The notes below the pieces were generated by a model. It did no database searches and was not told where the DNA came from. It saw only the letters and a list, made by a program, of their open reading frames with translations. The position numbers and the translations under genes were made by a program. This document shows, piece by piece, positions 7,802 through 15,981 of a stretch of 26,687 nucleotides of DNA. Where the stretch lies: positions 1-26,687 of the forward strand of contig JBBDNZ010000085.1 of assembly GCA_040877285.1 (NCBI GenBank), in the 5' to 3' direction. The stretch is from CANKHA01 sp040877285. Its GTDB lineage: Bacteria > Pseudomonadota > Alphaproteobacteria > Rhizobiales > Xanthobacteraceae. Numbering within the stretch: position 1 is the first letter of the stretch; the number at the start of each line of letters is the position of its first letter.

Positions 7802-8464
7802 TCAGCCCGCGTCGCCCGCCGGCACATTCGCGCGCATCCCGATCGCGACCAGAAATTCCTGCCGCGTCTGCGTCTGGTCGCGGAAGGCGCCGAGCATCCG
7901 GCTTGTCACCATGGTCACGTCGGTCTTGTGCACGCCGCGCGTGGTCATGCATTGATGCACGGCCTCCACCACCACGGCGACGCCATAAGGCTTGAGCACC
8001 GCGGTCAGGCAGCCGGCGATCTCGGCGGTCATCTTCTCTTGCGATTGCAGCCGCCGGGCAAAGACATCCACCAGGCGGGCGAGCTTTGAAATGCCCACCA
8101 CGCGGTTGCGCGGCAGATAGCCGATATGCACGCGCCCGATAATCGGCGCCATGTGATGCTCGCAGTGGGACTCGAAGCGGACGTTCCGCAGCAGCACGAT
8201 CTCGTCGTAGCCGCCGATCTCCTCGAAGGTGCGCTTGAGATAGTCGCGCGGATCCTGGCCATAGCCGGAAAACCACTCCTCGAAGGCGCTGGCGACGCGC
8301 GCGGGCCTAGCCCCAAGGCCTTCGCGACCGGGATCGTCCCCGGCCCAGCGGATGAGCGTGCGCACGGCGGCTTCCGCTTCCGCGCGCGACGGCCGCGGTG
8401 CGGTGCGCGTTTTCGCGCCCTTGCCGGTCTTGGCCCGAGGTTTCGGCGTGGTAGATTTGGCCAT
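7802..8464 (-). CDS. folE: GTP cyclohydrolase I
   Basis: FolE converts GTP to 7,8-dihydroneopterin triphosphate, the first step of folate (and often queuosine) synthesis, as a cytosolic zinc enzyme. The 220-residue protein carries the zinc site in SHCEHHMAPIIGRVHIGYLP (Cys101, His104) and Cys172 in EAVHQCMTTRGV. IGISKLARLV-type and RLQSQEKMTAEIA motifs are present as GISKLARLVDVFARRLQSQE (124-143). The first ~25 residues are a basic, Pro/Ala-rich extension with no conserved function. ATG 8462-8464 is chosen because GGAG lies about eight bases upstream; the frame runs open further back without homology. The gene is divergent from the histidine kinase. The 260-base gap between them shows no convincing promoter or RNA structure. 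Confidence 0.95.
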   Translation of the reverse strand: MAKSTTPKPRAKTGKGAKTRTAPRPSRAEAEAAVRTLIRWAGDDPGREGLGARPARVASAFEEWFSGYGQDPRDYLKRTFEEIGGYDEIVLLRNVRFESHCEHHMAPIIGRVHIGYLPRNRVVGISKLARLVDVFARRLQSQEKMTAEIAGCLTAVLKPYGVAVVVEAVHQCMTTRGVHKTDVTMVTSRMLGAFRDQTQTRQEFLVAIGMRANVPAGDAG

Positions 8465-8724
8465 CGGCTGTTCTCCGATTGATGAGCGCATCGGCGAGAT
8501 TGACCCGGCCGGGCCGTCATTGACCAGCCGCCATTCGGCCAAGCCTAGCCTAGCCCTTGCCCCGCAGCGGCGCCCGGCCGCCATACTCGTCACCAAGCCG
8601 TTGATATCGCTTGTATTTCATCGCCGCCGCCAGGACGCGTCCGGCATGAAGAGAATCGCAAGACTCCTCAGCCACAGTCGGCGGCGCGGGCGGGCGCCAA
8701 GCGTATTGTATTGGAGTCCTAAGG

Positions 8725-10812
8725 TTGTCGGTCGAGTCCCTTCTCACCATCGGCGGCGTTGCCGCCTTCGTGCTGGCCTGCGGCGCGGCCGCCTTTCTGT
8801 TCTGGCGCAACCGCATGCTGCGCGCGGACGTCCGCCGGCTGGAGCAGCGCGCCGAGGAGCTCGCCGACCTCAATTGGGAACTCAAGGACGTCGAGGAACG
8901 CGCGCACAGCTTTCTCGAGGCGCAAGGCGATGTGATCGTGCGCCGCGACGCCGACGGCCTCGTCACCTATGTCAACGATGCCTTCTGCAAGCACGCCGGC
9001 CGCGCTCGTGACGCCTTGCTCGGCACCGATTTCGCGCTGCCAGTGGTCGAGCAGGGGGACAGCGCGCTCTCGCCCGACGGCACGCGCATGCATGACCAAA
9101 AAATCGCCGCCGCCGACGGCCGCCGACGCTGGATCGCCTGGCGCGACGTCTCGGTGAAGCTGAACAGCGACGGCGCGACGGAAACTCAAAGCGTCGGCCG
9201 CGACGTCACCGACCGCACGGAAGCTGAGCGCGCCTTGGCCGAAGCGCGCGATCAGGCGGAGACCGCGAACCGCGCCAAGTCGCGCTTTCTCGCGATGGTC
9301 TCCCATGAGGTCCGCACGCCGCTCAACGGCATTCTCGGGATGACCGACCTCCTGCTCGATACCGCGCTCACGCCCGAACAGACCACCTATGCCAAGGCGG
9401 TGAAAACGTCCGGCGATACTTTGCTGTCGCTGATCGAGGAAATTCTGGATTTCTCCAAGATCGAGGCGGGCCGGCTCGATCTCGATGCGCGGCCTTTCTC
9501 GCTCGGCACGCTCATCGAGGAAGCGGTCGAACTCCTGGGACCGCGCGCCCAGGCCAAATCCTTGGAGGTCGCGGCCTATGTCGATGAGCGCCTGCCGGAG
9601 AAAGTCGTGGGCGATTCAACGCGCCTGCGTCAGGTTTTGCTCAATCTCGCCGGCAATGCCATCAAATTCACCGAACAGGGCGGCGTCGCCGTCTTCGCCG
9701 AGCCCGGCGCTTGGCCCGATGAAGTGACCGTGCGCGTGCGCGATACCGGCATCGGCATCGCGGCGGATGCGCAGGAGCGCATTTTTCACGAATTCGAGCA
9801 GGGCGACGGCGGCCCCGCCCGCAAGTTTGGCGGCACCGGGCTCGGCCTTGCCATCTCCCAGCGTATCGTCGAGCGCATGGGCGGGCGTATTGCGGTGGAA
9901 AGCGCGCCGGGCAAGGGCGCGAGCTTTTCCTTCACCATCCCGCTGTCGCCGGCCGAGGAAAGCCGCGCTGCTTTCGTCGCCCCCAATCTCGAAAAGCACG
10001 CCGTTCTGATCGTGGCTCCCGGCGCCATCGAAGGCTCGCTGGTGGCGCGGCGGCTCGGCGGCTGGGGCGCCAAGACCTGCATTGCACCCGACGAGAAAGT
10101 GGCGGCGGCTGTGCTGCCCGAGCGCGAATGGGATGCGCTGTTGATCGATCATGCATTGGGCGCCGCCGCGATCGAAGCCGTGCTCGCCGCCGCGCGGCAT
10201 GAAGTCGAGCAGCGCATTGTGCTCATCGCGCCCGCTGCGCGCCATGAACTGCCCGCGCTCAAGCAGGCCGGCGTCACCGGCTATCTGGTAAAGCCGGTGC
10301 GCGCAGCCTCGCTGGCGGCGCGGTTTGCCGCAATGGCCGGTGCTGCGGATGCCGCAGCGGCCGAGATCGACGCCGACGAAGATTTGCAAGCTCCGGTGCG
10401 TGCCGCCGCAACCGGCCTGTCGATTCTCGTTGCCGAGGACAACGACATCAACGCGTTGCTGGCCCGCGTGCTGCTCACCAAGCTCGGTCATCGCCCAGTC
10501 ATCGCCGGCAACGGCGCCGCAGCGGTGGAATCCTGGCTGTCGGCGCGCACGGCCGGCGTTCCTTTCGATCTTGTGCTGATGGACGTGCACATGCCGGACG
10601 TGGACGGTATCGAGGCGACGCGGCAAATCCGCGCGGCCGAAGCGGGGCTGGGCGATAACCGCACCCGCATCATCGCTTTGACGGCCGACGTCATGGCCGA
10701 AGATCGCGAGGCCTGCCTTGAGGCAGGCATGGATGGCTTCCTCACCAAGCCGCTCGACCGGGAGCGGCTGGCCGAGGCCCTGTCGGGCCGGGCGGCCGCG
10801 CGCGCCGCATAA
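8725..10812 (+). CDS. Hybrid sensor histidine kinase (TM, PAS, HisKA, HATPase, two receiver domains)
   Basis: This 695-residue protein has one N-terminal membrane helix (about 5-27), a charged coiled coil (30-60) and a PAS-type sensor domain (about 62-165). The HisKA domain has SHEVRTPLNGILG with phospho-acceptor His194. The HATPase has the N box at Asn311, DTGIGI at 340-345 and GGTGLGL at 369-375. Two receivers follow. The first (about 425-540) keeps Asp475 and Lys523 but lacks the acidic pair. The second (566-690) is complete: Glu571/Asp572, Asp620 in LMDVHMP, Thr653, Lys675. There is no HPt domain, so a separate phosphotransfer partner is expected. Translation probably starts at TTG 8725, with GGAG eight bases upstream; the next in-frame ATG would remove the membrane helix. 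The acyltransferase gene downstream may be functionally linked, but this is unproven. Confidence 0.92.
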   Translation: MSVESLLTIGGVAAFVLACGAAAFLFWRNRMLRADVRRLEQRAEELADLNWELKDVEERAHSFLEAQGDVIVRRDADGLVTYVNDAFCKHAGRARDALLGTDFALPVVEQGDSALSPDGTRMHDQKIAAADGRRRWIAWRDVSVKLNSDGATETQSVGRDVTDRTEAERALAEARDQAETANRAKSRFLAMVSHEVRTPLNGILGMTDLLLDTALTPEQTTYAKAVKTSGDTLLSLIEEILDFSKIEAGRLDLDARPFSLGTLIEEAVELLGPRAQAKSLEVAAYVDERLPEKVVGDSTRLRQVLLNLAGNAIKFTEQGGVAVFAEPGAWPDEVTVRVRDTGIGIAADAQERIFHEFEQGDGGPARKFGGTGLGLAISQRIVERMGGRIAVESAPGKGASFSFTIPLSPAEESRAAFVAPNLEKHAVLIVAPGAIEGSLVARRLGGWGAKTCIAPDEKVAAAVLPEREWDALLIDHALGAAAIEAVLAAARHEVEQRIVLIAPAARHELPALKQAGVTGYLVKPVRAASLAARFAAMAGAADAAAAEIDADEDLQAPVRAAATGLSILVAEDNDINALLARVLLTKLGHRPVIAGNGAAAVESWLSARTAGVPFDLVLMDVHMPDVDGIEATRQIRAAEAGLGDNRTRIIALTADVMAEDREACLEAGMDGFLTKPLDRERLAEALSGRAAARAA

Positions 10813-10879
10813 GGCTTGCAATTCAGCCGTCGCCGCGCTGTCATAAATCAGTCAGGACCTCGTGTTTTAGAAGTAGCTG

Positions 10880-10896
10880 GAATCGCTCGGCGATTC
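10880..10896. repeat. Short perfect hairpin between the histidine kinase and the acyltransferase genes
   Basis: GAATCGC and GCGATTC form a perfect 7-bp stem around a TCG loop. The element is in the 128-base gap after the kinase stop and 44 bases before the acyltransferase ATG. No T-run follows on either strand. It could be an operator-like palindrome or an mRNA stem; its function is not known. Confidence 0.45.
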
Positions 10897-10940
10897 TCCG
10901 CCCTTCGGCAGCACGCCGGCGGGCGCATGTGGGAGACAGC

Positions 10941-11894
10941 ATGCTAGGTCGCGATCACGCGGTTTATCCGCGCCGGTGGATGAGTCGATTTCGACCCATG
11001 AACGGGCCGGGCGCGCCCGGCTTGCTGCCGACATTGCGCGCTTTCAGCGGCGTCGTTGTCGGTGAATTGCGCGCCGAGCGCGGACATCGCCCGCTCGGCC
11101 GTCTCGGATCGCTGGAAGTGAGACTGGCTCACACCGCCGCCGAAGTGCGGCGTGCGCAGAAATTGCGCTACCGCGTCTTTTACAAGCAAGGTGCCGCGAT
11201 AGCCGATCCGGCGCAAATCGTCGCCCAGCGCGACATGGATCCCTTCGACGGCTTCTGCGATCATCTTCTGGTCGTCGATCGCTCGATTGGCGTTGAAATG
11301 ATGCCGCGCTTCGCGCCGGTTGTGGGCACCTATCGCCTGCTGCGGCAGGAAGTGGCCGAACGTCACGGCGGATTTTATACCGCCGGCGAGTTCGACATCA
11401 GCAGCCTGATCGCACGCCAGCGTCATCTGCGCTTTCTCGAGCTTGGCCGCTCCTGCGTGCTGCCGCACTATCGCAACAAGCGCACGGTGGAACTGCTTTG
11501 GCAGGGCATCTGGGCCTATGTGCGCCAGCATAATCGCGACGTCATGATCGGCTGCGCCAGTCTCGACGGCACCGATCCGGACCGCTTGGCCTTGCCGCTG
11601 TCCTTTTTGCATCATTACGCACCCGCGCCGGAAGCCTGGCGGGCGGGCGCGCTGCCGGGCCGGCATGTCCCGATGGACCGGATGCCGAAGGAAGCGATCG
11701 ACACGAAGGCGGCCTTGCGCGCACTGCCGCCGCTGGTGAAAGGCTATCTGCGGCTCGGCGCCTATATCGGCGATGGCGCGGTGATCGACCATCAATTTGG
11801 CACCACCGACGTTTTGATCGTGCTGCCGGTTTCGGCGATCAAGGCGCGCTACATCGAGCATTTCAGCCCGGACATCGACGCCCGCGCGGCGTAA
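10941..11894 (+). CDS. OlsB-like GNAT-family N-acyltransferase
   Basis: This protein resembles OlsB, which transfers a 3-hydroxyacyl chain from acyl carrier protein to the alpha-amino group of ornithine, the first step of phosphate-free ornithine lipid synthesis at the inner membrane. Family motifs seen in the 317 residues are KLRYRVFY (74-81), GTYRLL (129-134), GEFDIS (149-154), FLELGRSCVLPHYRNKRTV (165-183) and, near the end, KGYLRLGAYIGDGAVID and FGTTDVLIV. ATG 10941 is preferred because GGGAGA precedes it; a GTG 12 bases upstream is in frame but would bury that site. No olsA is in the window, so a divergent acyltransferase role is possible. The gene is convergent with coaA, seven bases between stops. 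Confidence 0.78.
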   Translation: MLGRDHAVYPRRWMSRFRPMNGPGAPGLLPTLRAFSGVVVGELRAERGHRPLGRLGSLEVRLAHTAAEVRRAQKLRYRVFYKQGAAIADPAQIVAQRDMDPFDGFCDHLLVVDRSIGVEMMPRFAPVVGTYRLLRQEVAERHGGFYTAGEFDISSLIARQRHLRFLELGRSCVLPHYRNKRTVELLWQGIWAYVRQHNRDVMIGCASLDGTDPDRLALPLSFLHHYAPAPEAWRAGALPGRHVPMDRMPKEAIDTKAALRALPPLVKGYLRLGAYIGDGAVIDHQFGTTDVLIVLPVSAIKARYIEHFSPDIDARAA

Positions 11895-11901
11895 GATTGC
11901 G

Positions 11902-12855
11902 CTACAGTCGCCGCAGCGCCACTTCCTCGACCAGATGGCTTTCAGCCTTGCGCAGGATGAGATTGGCGCGCTTGCGCGTCGGCAGGATGTTCTCGTGCAG
12001 ATTGACCAGGTTGATGCGCGACCAGATGGATGTTGCGATCTTTGTCGCTTGTTCGTCGGATAAAGTCGAATAGCGATGGAAGTAGGATTTAGGATCGGCG
12101 AAAGACGTGCCGCGCAACGTTAGAAAGCGATCGACGTACCAGGCGTGCAGCACCTCTTCGTCGGCATCCAGATAAATCGAGAAGTCGAAGAAGTCGGAGA
12201 CGAAGGGAATCGCCTTGCCGTCCTTCGGCAGCCGGCCGGTTTGCAGCACGTTGAGCCCTTCCACGATGAGAATGTCCGGCCTGTCCACTTCGTGCCATTC
12301 GTTCGGGATTACGTCATAGATGAGATGCGAATAGACTGGCGCGCGCGCCGGACGGCGGCCCGCCTTCACGTCGGTGAGAAAGCGCAACAGCGCCGGGAGA
12401 TCATAGCTCTCGGGAAAACCCTTCTTCTCCATCAGGCCTTCGCGCTCGAGCACGGCATTGGGATAGAGAAATCCATCCGTGGTCACGAGATCCACCGTGG
12501 GCGTGTTGGGCCAGCGCATGAGCAATGCCTGAAGCACGCGCGCGGTGGTCGATTTTCCCGCCGCGACGGAGCCGGCGATGCCGATGATGTAAGGCATCTT
12601 GACGTCTTCCGTGCCGAGAAACGCCTGCTGGGCTCGGAACAGACGTTGAGTGGCGGAGACGTAGAGCGACAACAAGCGCGAGATCGGCAGATAGATTTCT
12701 TCCACCTCCGCCATGTCGAGACGGTCGTGCAACGACCGCAGCCGCGCGACCTCGGGCTGCTTGAGCGTCATCGGCGTGTCTTGACGCAGTGCGGCCCAAT
12801 CTTTCCGCGTGAAGACGCGGTAGGGCGAAAGTTCGTTTTCGGTGCGCTGTTCCAT
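11902..12855 (-). CDS. coaA: Type I pantothenate kinase
   Basis: CoaA phosphorylates pantothenate with ATP, the first and usually feedback-controlled step of coenzyme A synthesis. The 317-residue protein has the family start RTENELSPYRVFTRKDWAAL. The P-loop is IIGIAGSVAAGKSTTARVLQ (residues 90-109). DLVTTDGFLYPN, KKGFPESYDLPALLRFL, PVYSHLIYDVIP and DILIVEGLNVLQ follow in the usual order. ATG 12853-12855 is chosen because homologues begin a few residues before the RT-ELSPY motif. A TTG at 12876 overlapping the hisE stop would add seven residues and cannot be excluded. Neither start has a clear binding site, which fits translation coupled to hisE. It is the last gene of the histidine block. Confidence 0.95.
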   Translation of the reverse strand: MEQRTENELSPYRVFTRKDWAALRQDTPMTLKQPEVARLRSLHDRLDMAEVEEIYLPISRLLSLYVSATQRLFRAQQAFLGTEDVKMPYIIGIAGSVAAGKSTTARVLQALLMRWPNTPTVDLVTTDGFLYPNAVLEREGLMEKKGFPESYDLPALLRFLTDVKAGRRPARAPVYSHLIYDVIPNEWHEVDRPDILIVEGLNVLQTGRLPKDGKAIPFVSDFFDFSIYLDADEEVLHAWYVDRFLTLRGTSFADPKSYFHRYSTLSDEQATKIATSIWSRINLVNLHENILPTRKRANLILRKAESHLVEEVALRRL

Positions 12856-12872
12856 CAAGCGGCCCAATAGGA

Positions 12873-13196
12873 TCAACGGGGCTTGCGCGTGGCCTTTTCT
12901 TGCAGACCGGACACGCGACGGCGCTCAGCCAATACCGCTTCCACTTCGGCGAGACTGACGCCGCGCGCATGCAGCACGACCAGAAGATGATAGAACAGGT
13001 CGGCGGTCTCCGCGATCAGCCGGTTGCGGTCTTCCACCGACGCCGCAATCACCGTCTCGATCGCCTCCTCGCCCATTTTCTTGGCGCAGTGCTCGATCCC
13101 CTTGTTCAGGAGCTTGCGCGTATAGGACGTCTTGGCGGGCGCGCGGGCGCGCTGGCGGATGCGTTTTTCCAGGTCCTGTAGCTTGAATTTAGCCAT
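12873..13196 (-). CDS. hisE: Phosphoribosyl-ATP pyrophosphatase
   Basis: HisE hydrolyses phosphoribosyl-ATP to phosphoribosyl-AMP and pyrophosphate, step two of histidine synthesis. The 107-residue protein is the stand-alone form, not fused to HisI. The MazG-like metal-binding helices are clear: KKMGEEAIETVIAA (Glu43, Glu44, Glu47) and LIAETADLFYHLLVVL (Glu63, Asp66). The tail is basic and variable. It starts at ATG 13194-13196, 61 bases after the hisF stop. coaA follows immediately. Confidence 0.95.
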   Translation of the reverse strand: MAKFKLQDLEKRIRQRARAPAKTSYTRKLLNKGIEHCAKKMGEEAIETVIAASVEDRNRLIAETADLFYHLLVVLHARGVSLAEVEAVLAERRRVSGLQEKATRKPR

Positions 13197-13257
13197 GCGG
13201 CGCTCATAGCACCTCTGAACCCTTGCGCAAACTACCCCTTCGTTGCCGCCTTTTGCC

Positions 13258-14034
13258 CTAGGGATCGAGCCGCACGGCTAAGCCGGCCTTGGCCATGTAT
13301 TGCTTGGCCTCGCGCACGGAATGCTCGCCGAAGTGAAAGATCGAAGCCGCCAGCACGGCGCTGGCATGGCCGTCGCGGATTCCTTCCACCAGGTGATCGA
13401 GCGTCCCCGCGCCGCCGGAGGCGATCACCGGCACCGTCACGGCATCGGCAATGGTGCGGGTGAGCGGGAGGTCAAAACCCTGGCGGGTGCCGTCGCGGTC
13501 CATGGAGGTGAGCAGAATTTCTCCGGCGCCGAGCGCCGTCACTTCCTTGGCGTAGTCCAGGGCGTCGATGCCGGTGGGGTTGCGGCCGCCGTGGGTGAAA
13601 ATTTCCCAGCGGTCTTTCTCGCCCGGCTTCGATACCTTCTTGGCATCAATTGCAACGACGATGCATTGATCGCCGAATTTTTCCGCCGCTTCCTTCACGA
13701 ATGCGCGCCGCGCCACCGCGGCGGTGTTGATCGACACCTTGTCGGCGCCCGAAGAAAGCAGCGCGCGGATGTCCTCGATGGTCCGCACCCCGCCGCCGAC
13801 GGTAAGCGGCATGAAGCAGGCCTCCGCCGTGCGCTGCACCACGTCGAGCATAATGCCGCGGTTCTCATGGCTGGCGGTGATGTCGAGGAAGCACAATTCG
13901 TCCGCGCCCGCGGCGTCATAGGCAATCGACGCCTCCACCGGATCGCCGGCGTCGCGCAGATTGACGAAGTTGACGCCCTTGACCACGCGGCCGTCCTTGA
14001 CATCGAGGCAGGGGATGACGCGGGCCTTGATCAT
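13258..14034 (-). CDS. hisF: Imidazole glycerol phosphate synthase, cyclase subunit
   Basis: HisF is the (beta/alpha)8 cyclase half of IGP synthase. It uses ammonia delivered by HisH to make IGP and AICAR from PRFAR. The 258-residue protein has the standard length. The catalytic aspartates are Asp11 in RVIPCLDVKDGRVVKG and Asp130 in CIVVAIDAK. GADELCFLDITAS, PLTVGGGVRTIEDIRALL and the phosphate-binding SGADKVSINTAAV, with a second half containing VIASGGAG, complete the barrel. The start ATG 14032-14034 lies three bases after the hisA stop, so the two are surely co-transcribed. The ammonia source, HisH, is encoded two genes upstream. Confidence 0.97.
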   Translation of the reverse strand: MIKARVIPCLDVKDGRVVKGVNFVNLRDAGDPVEASIAYDAAGADELCFLDITASHENRGIMLDVVQRTAEACFMPLTVGGGVRTIEDIRALLSSGADKVSINTAAVARRAFVKEAAEKFGDQCIVVAIDAKKVSKPGEKDRWEIFTHGGRNPTGIDALDYAKEVTALGAGEILLTSMDRDGTRQGFDLPLTRTIADAVTVPVIASGGAGTLDHLVEGIRDGHASAVLAASIFHFGEHSVREAKQYMAKAGLAVRLDP

Positions 14035-14037
14035 GGC

Positions 14038-14778
14038 TTAGGCTTTCACGCGCGCAGCGCGGATCAGCTTCAATGCTTCCGCCGCATCGAGCCTTCCATC
14101 ATAGAGCGCGCGGCCGGCGATGGCGCCGGCAAGTTTCTTAGCGCGCGGCTGCAACAGCGCCTTTACGTCGTCGAGCGAGGCAAGCCCGCCCGAAGCGATG
14201 ACGGGAATCGAAACCGCATCGGCCAAGGCAATGGTCGCATCGAGATTGAGGCCCTTGAGCATGCCGTCGCGCGAAATATCGGTGTAAATAATCGCGGCCA
14301 CGCCCGCGTCCTCGAAACGCTTGGCGATGTCGAGCGCCGACAATTCGGAAGTTTCCGCCCAGCCCTCAACCGCAACCTTGCCGTCGCGGGCATCGAGTCC
14401 CACCGCGACACAGCCGGGAAATTTCTTCGCCGCCGCCTTGACGAAGGCGGGATCGCGCACGGCCGCGGTGCCGATGACGACGCGGCGCACATCTTTGCCG
14501 AGCCAGCCTTCCACCGTTTTGATGTCGCGCACCCCGCCGCCGAGCTGCACGGGAATCTTGACCGCCCGCAGGATTTTCTCCACTGCGGTCGCGTTCACCG
14601 GCTTGCCGGCGAAGGCGCCGTCGAGATCGACCACGTGCAGATATTCAAAGCCCTGCGCCTCGAAGGCGCGCGCCTGCGCCGCCGGATCGCGGCTGAACAC
14701 GGTGGCGCGCGCCATGTCGCCCTGCTGCAAGCGCACGCAGGCGCCGTCTTTTAAGTCGATGGCGGGAAAGAGGATCAC
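14038..14778 (-). CDS. hisA: ProFAR isomerase, 1-(5-phosphoribosyl)-5-[(5-phosphoribosylamino)methylideneamino]imidazole-4-carboxamide isomerase
   Basis: HisA carries out the Amadori isomerisation of ProFAR to PRFAR, the substrate of HisF. The protein is 246 residues long with catalytic Asp8 in ILFPAIDLKDGACVRL and Asp129 in VAVGLDARDG. The HisA-type second half, TDISRDGMLKG and PVIASGGLASLDDV, follows. The start is taken as GTG 14776-14778, because the family begins directly before ILFPAIDLK and because this GTG overlaps the hisH stop as GTGA. An upstream in-frame GTG at 14787 would add only three residues. hisF follows three bases after the stop. Confidence 0.95.
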   Translation of the reverse strand: MILFPAIDLKDGACVRLQQGDMARATVFSRDPAAQARAFEAQGFEYLHVVDLDGAFAGKPVNATAVEKILRAVKIPVQLGGGVRDIKTVEGWLGKDVRRVVIGTAAVRDPAFVKAAAKKFPGCVAVGLDARDGKVAVEGWAETSELSALDIAKRFEDAGVAAIIYTDISRDGMLKGLNLDATIALADAVSIPVIASGGLASLDDVKALLQPRAKKLAGAIAGRALYDGRLDAAEALKLIRAARVKA

Positions 14779-15425
14779 GGCTTCCACTTCAAAAAATTGG
14801 CGATCAGCGCCAAGCCTAACCGCTGGCTCTTCTCCGGGTGAAATTGCGTGCCGACCATGTTGTCGCGCCCGACCGCGGCGGTGATCGGCCCGCCATAGTC
14901 GGTCTGCGCCAGCAGATCGCCGCGTTCCGTCGGCTTCAGTTCATAGGAATGCACGAAATAGGCGTGCAGGCCCTGCGGCCCGAGCGAAATTCCTTCAAAC
15001 AGAGCGTGCGGCTTGAGTGCGTCGAGCGTATTCCAGCCCATGTGCGGAATTTTCAGGCTCGCATCCGCCGGCGCGATCTTGTCCACCTCGCCAGCAATCC
15101 AGCCCAGCCCCGGCGTGACTTCGTATTCGCGCCCGCGCTCGGCCATGAGCTGCATGCCGACGCAGATGCCGAAGAACGGGCGGCCCTTGCGCCGCACGCT
15201 TTCCTCCAGCGCCTCAACCATGCCGGCAATGGCATCGAGCCCGCGCCGGCAATCGGCAAAGGCGCCGACGCCGGGCAGCACCACGCGGTCGGCGCGGCGC
15301 ACCGCTTCCGGGTCGCGCGTCACCGCGATGGGCTGATCGAGCCTGGCTTCGCGCGCGGCGCGCTCGAAAGCCTTCGCCGCCGAGTGCAGATTGCCCGAGC
15401 CGTAATCGACGATGGCGACGCTCAC
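14775..15425 (-). CDS. hisH: Imidazole glycerol phosphate synthase, glutamine amidotransferase subunit
   Basis: HisH is the class-I glutaminase that feeds ammonia through a channel to HisF. The 216-residue protein begins SVAIVDYGSGNLHSAAKAFE. The nucleophile is Cys88 in FFGICVGMQLMAE, and His196 and Glu198 in GTQFHPEKSQ complete the triad. PGVGAFADC and HMGWNTL are further family marks. The start is GTG 15423-15425, which overlaps the DUF2628 stop as GTGA. A long upstream open frame in the same phase is only a shadow of that gene. Both ends of hisH overlap neighbours by four bases, so its translation is probably coupled on both sides. Confidence 0.96.
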   Translation of the reverse strand: MSVAIVDYGSGNLHSAAKAFERAAREARLDQPIAVTRDPEAVRRADRVVLPGVGAFADCRRGLDAIAGMVEALEESVRRKGRPFFGICVGMQLMAERGREYEVTPGLGWIAGEVDKIAPADASLKIPHMGWNTLDALKPHALFEGISLGPQGLHAYFVHSYELKPTERGDLLAQTDYGGPITAAVGRDNMVGTQFHPEKSQRLGLALIANFLKWKP

Positions 15426-15907
15426 CGGGGCGCTCCGGGTTGCGGAAACAGCCCGATCACGTCGCGGCTCTCCCGCGTCTTCCAGACATTCGGCGACGGC
15501 GGAACGCCCCAGGGCGGCGCGGAAGGCGGCGTCCAGGCGGCGAAGAAGCGCCGCTCCGCGGTTTCCAGATCGTCGGCGACGACGACGCCGGCGTTTTTCC
15601 AGCCGCGCCGGGCGAGCGTCCAGCGGCGCAGCGTCCCCGCCTCGAAGCCGATCAGCACCGCCATCAGCAAGCCGATGATAACGCGCGCGGCCTCGGGCGC
15701 CTGCACCGCCCACATGGCCGCTTCCAGCGCGACAATGACGACAAAATAAAACACCGTCACCAGCCAGAGCCGGCGCCACAGCATCCACAGGGGGCCGAGG
15801 AGAAAAGCCCAGAAATAAAACCCGTCGCGCACGAAAACAAACCGGTCGGGTGCGGCCGATGTCTCTTGCTTCCGCGGCGGCGGCTCATGCACGGTGTAGA
15901 CGGACAT
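15422..15907 (-). CDS. DUF2628 family membrane protein
   Basis: This 161-residue protein has the DUF2628 layout, a family of small membrane proteins without known function. It starts YTVHEPP and then has FVFVRDGFYFWAFLLGPLWM, a typical aromatic entry into the membrane. Hydrophobic segments lie at about 31-46, 48-69 and 73-92. They are followed by a soluble tail with RRWTLARRGWKNAGVVVADD and a proline-rich end. It sits between hisB and hisH in the histidine block, a position it also has in other rhizobial genomes. Its stop overlaps the hisH start, so it is part of the transcript. A role in histidine synthesis is not implied by any motif. Confidence 0.85.
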   Translation of the reverse strand: MSVYTVHEPPPRKQETSAAPDRFVFVRDGFYFWAFLLGPLWMLWRRLWLVTVFYFVVIVALEAAMWAVQAPEAARVIIGLLMAVLIGFEAGTLRRWTLARRGWKNAGVVVADDLETAERRFFAAWTPPSAPPWGVPPSPNVWKTRESRDVIGLFPQPGAPR

Positions 15908-15930
15908 GCGATTTCAACCTCGTTGACTGA

Positions 15931-15977
15931 CGTCATCTTGAGGTGGCCGAGCGAAGCATGGCCCTCGAAAGATGACG
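15931..15977. repeat. Palindromic intergenic repeat (REP-like) between hisB and the DUF2628 gene
   Basis: CGTCATCTTGAGG at 15931-15943 is mirrored by CCCTCGAAAGATGACG ending at 15977, allowing a stem with a two-base bulge and a GC-rich loop. Elements of the form GTCATC-TTGAGG ... CCTCGAAAGATGAC are common in intergenic DNA of Bradyrhizobium-like genomes. It occupies most of the 74-base gap after hisB and may act as a transcript-stabilising or attenuating stem. Family membership is from memory and was not searched. Confidence 0.65.
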
Positions 15978-15981
15978 GCGC

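Noticed and set aside
8550..8621. 23-codon reverse-strand frame (MKYKRYQRLGDEYGG...) upstream of folE as a leader peptide
   Set aside because: No ribosome binding site, no regulatory residue run and no RNA structure following it.
15426..15788. Long N-terminal extension in phase with hisH
   Set aside because: It is the out-of-frame shadow of the DUF2628 gene; HisH homology starts exactly at the GTG overlapping the DUF2628 stop.
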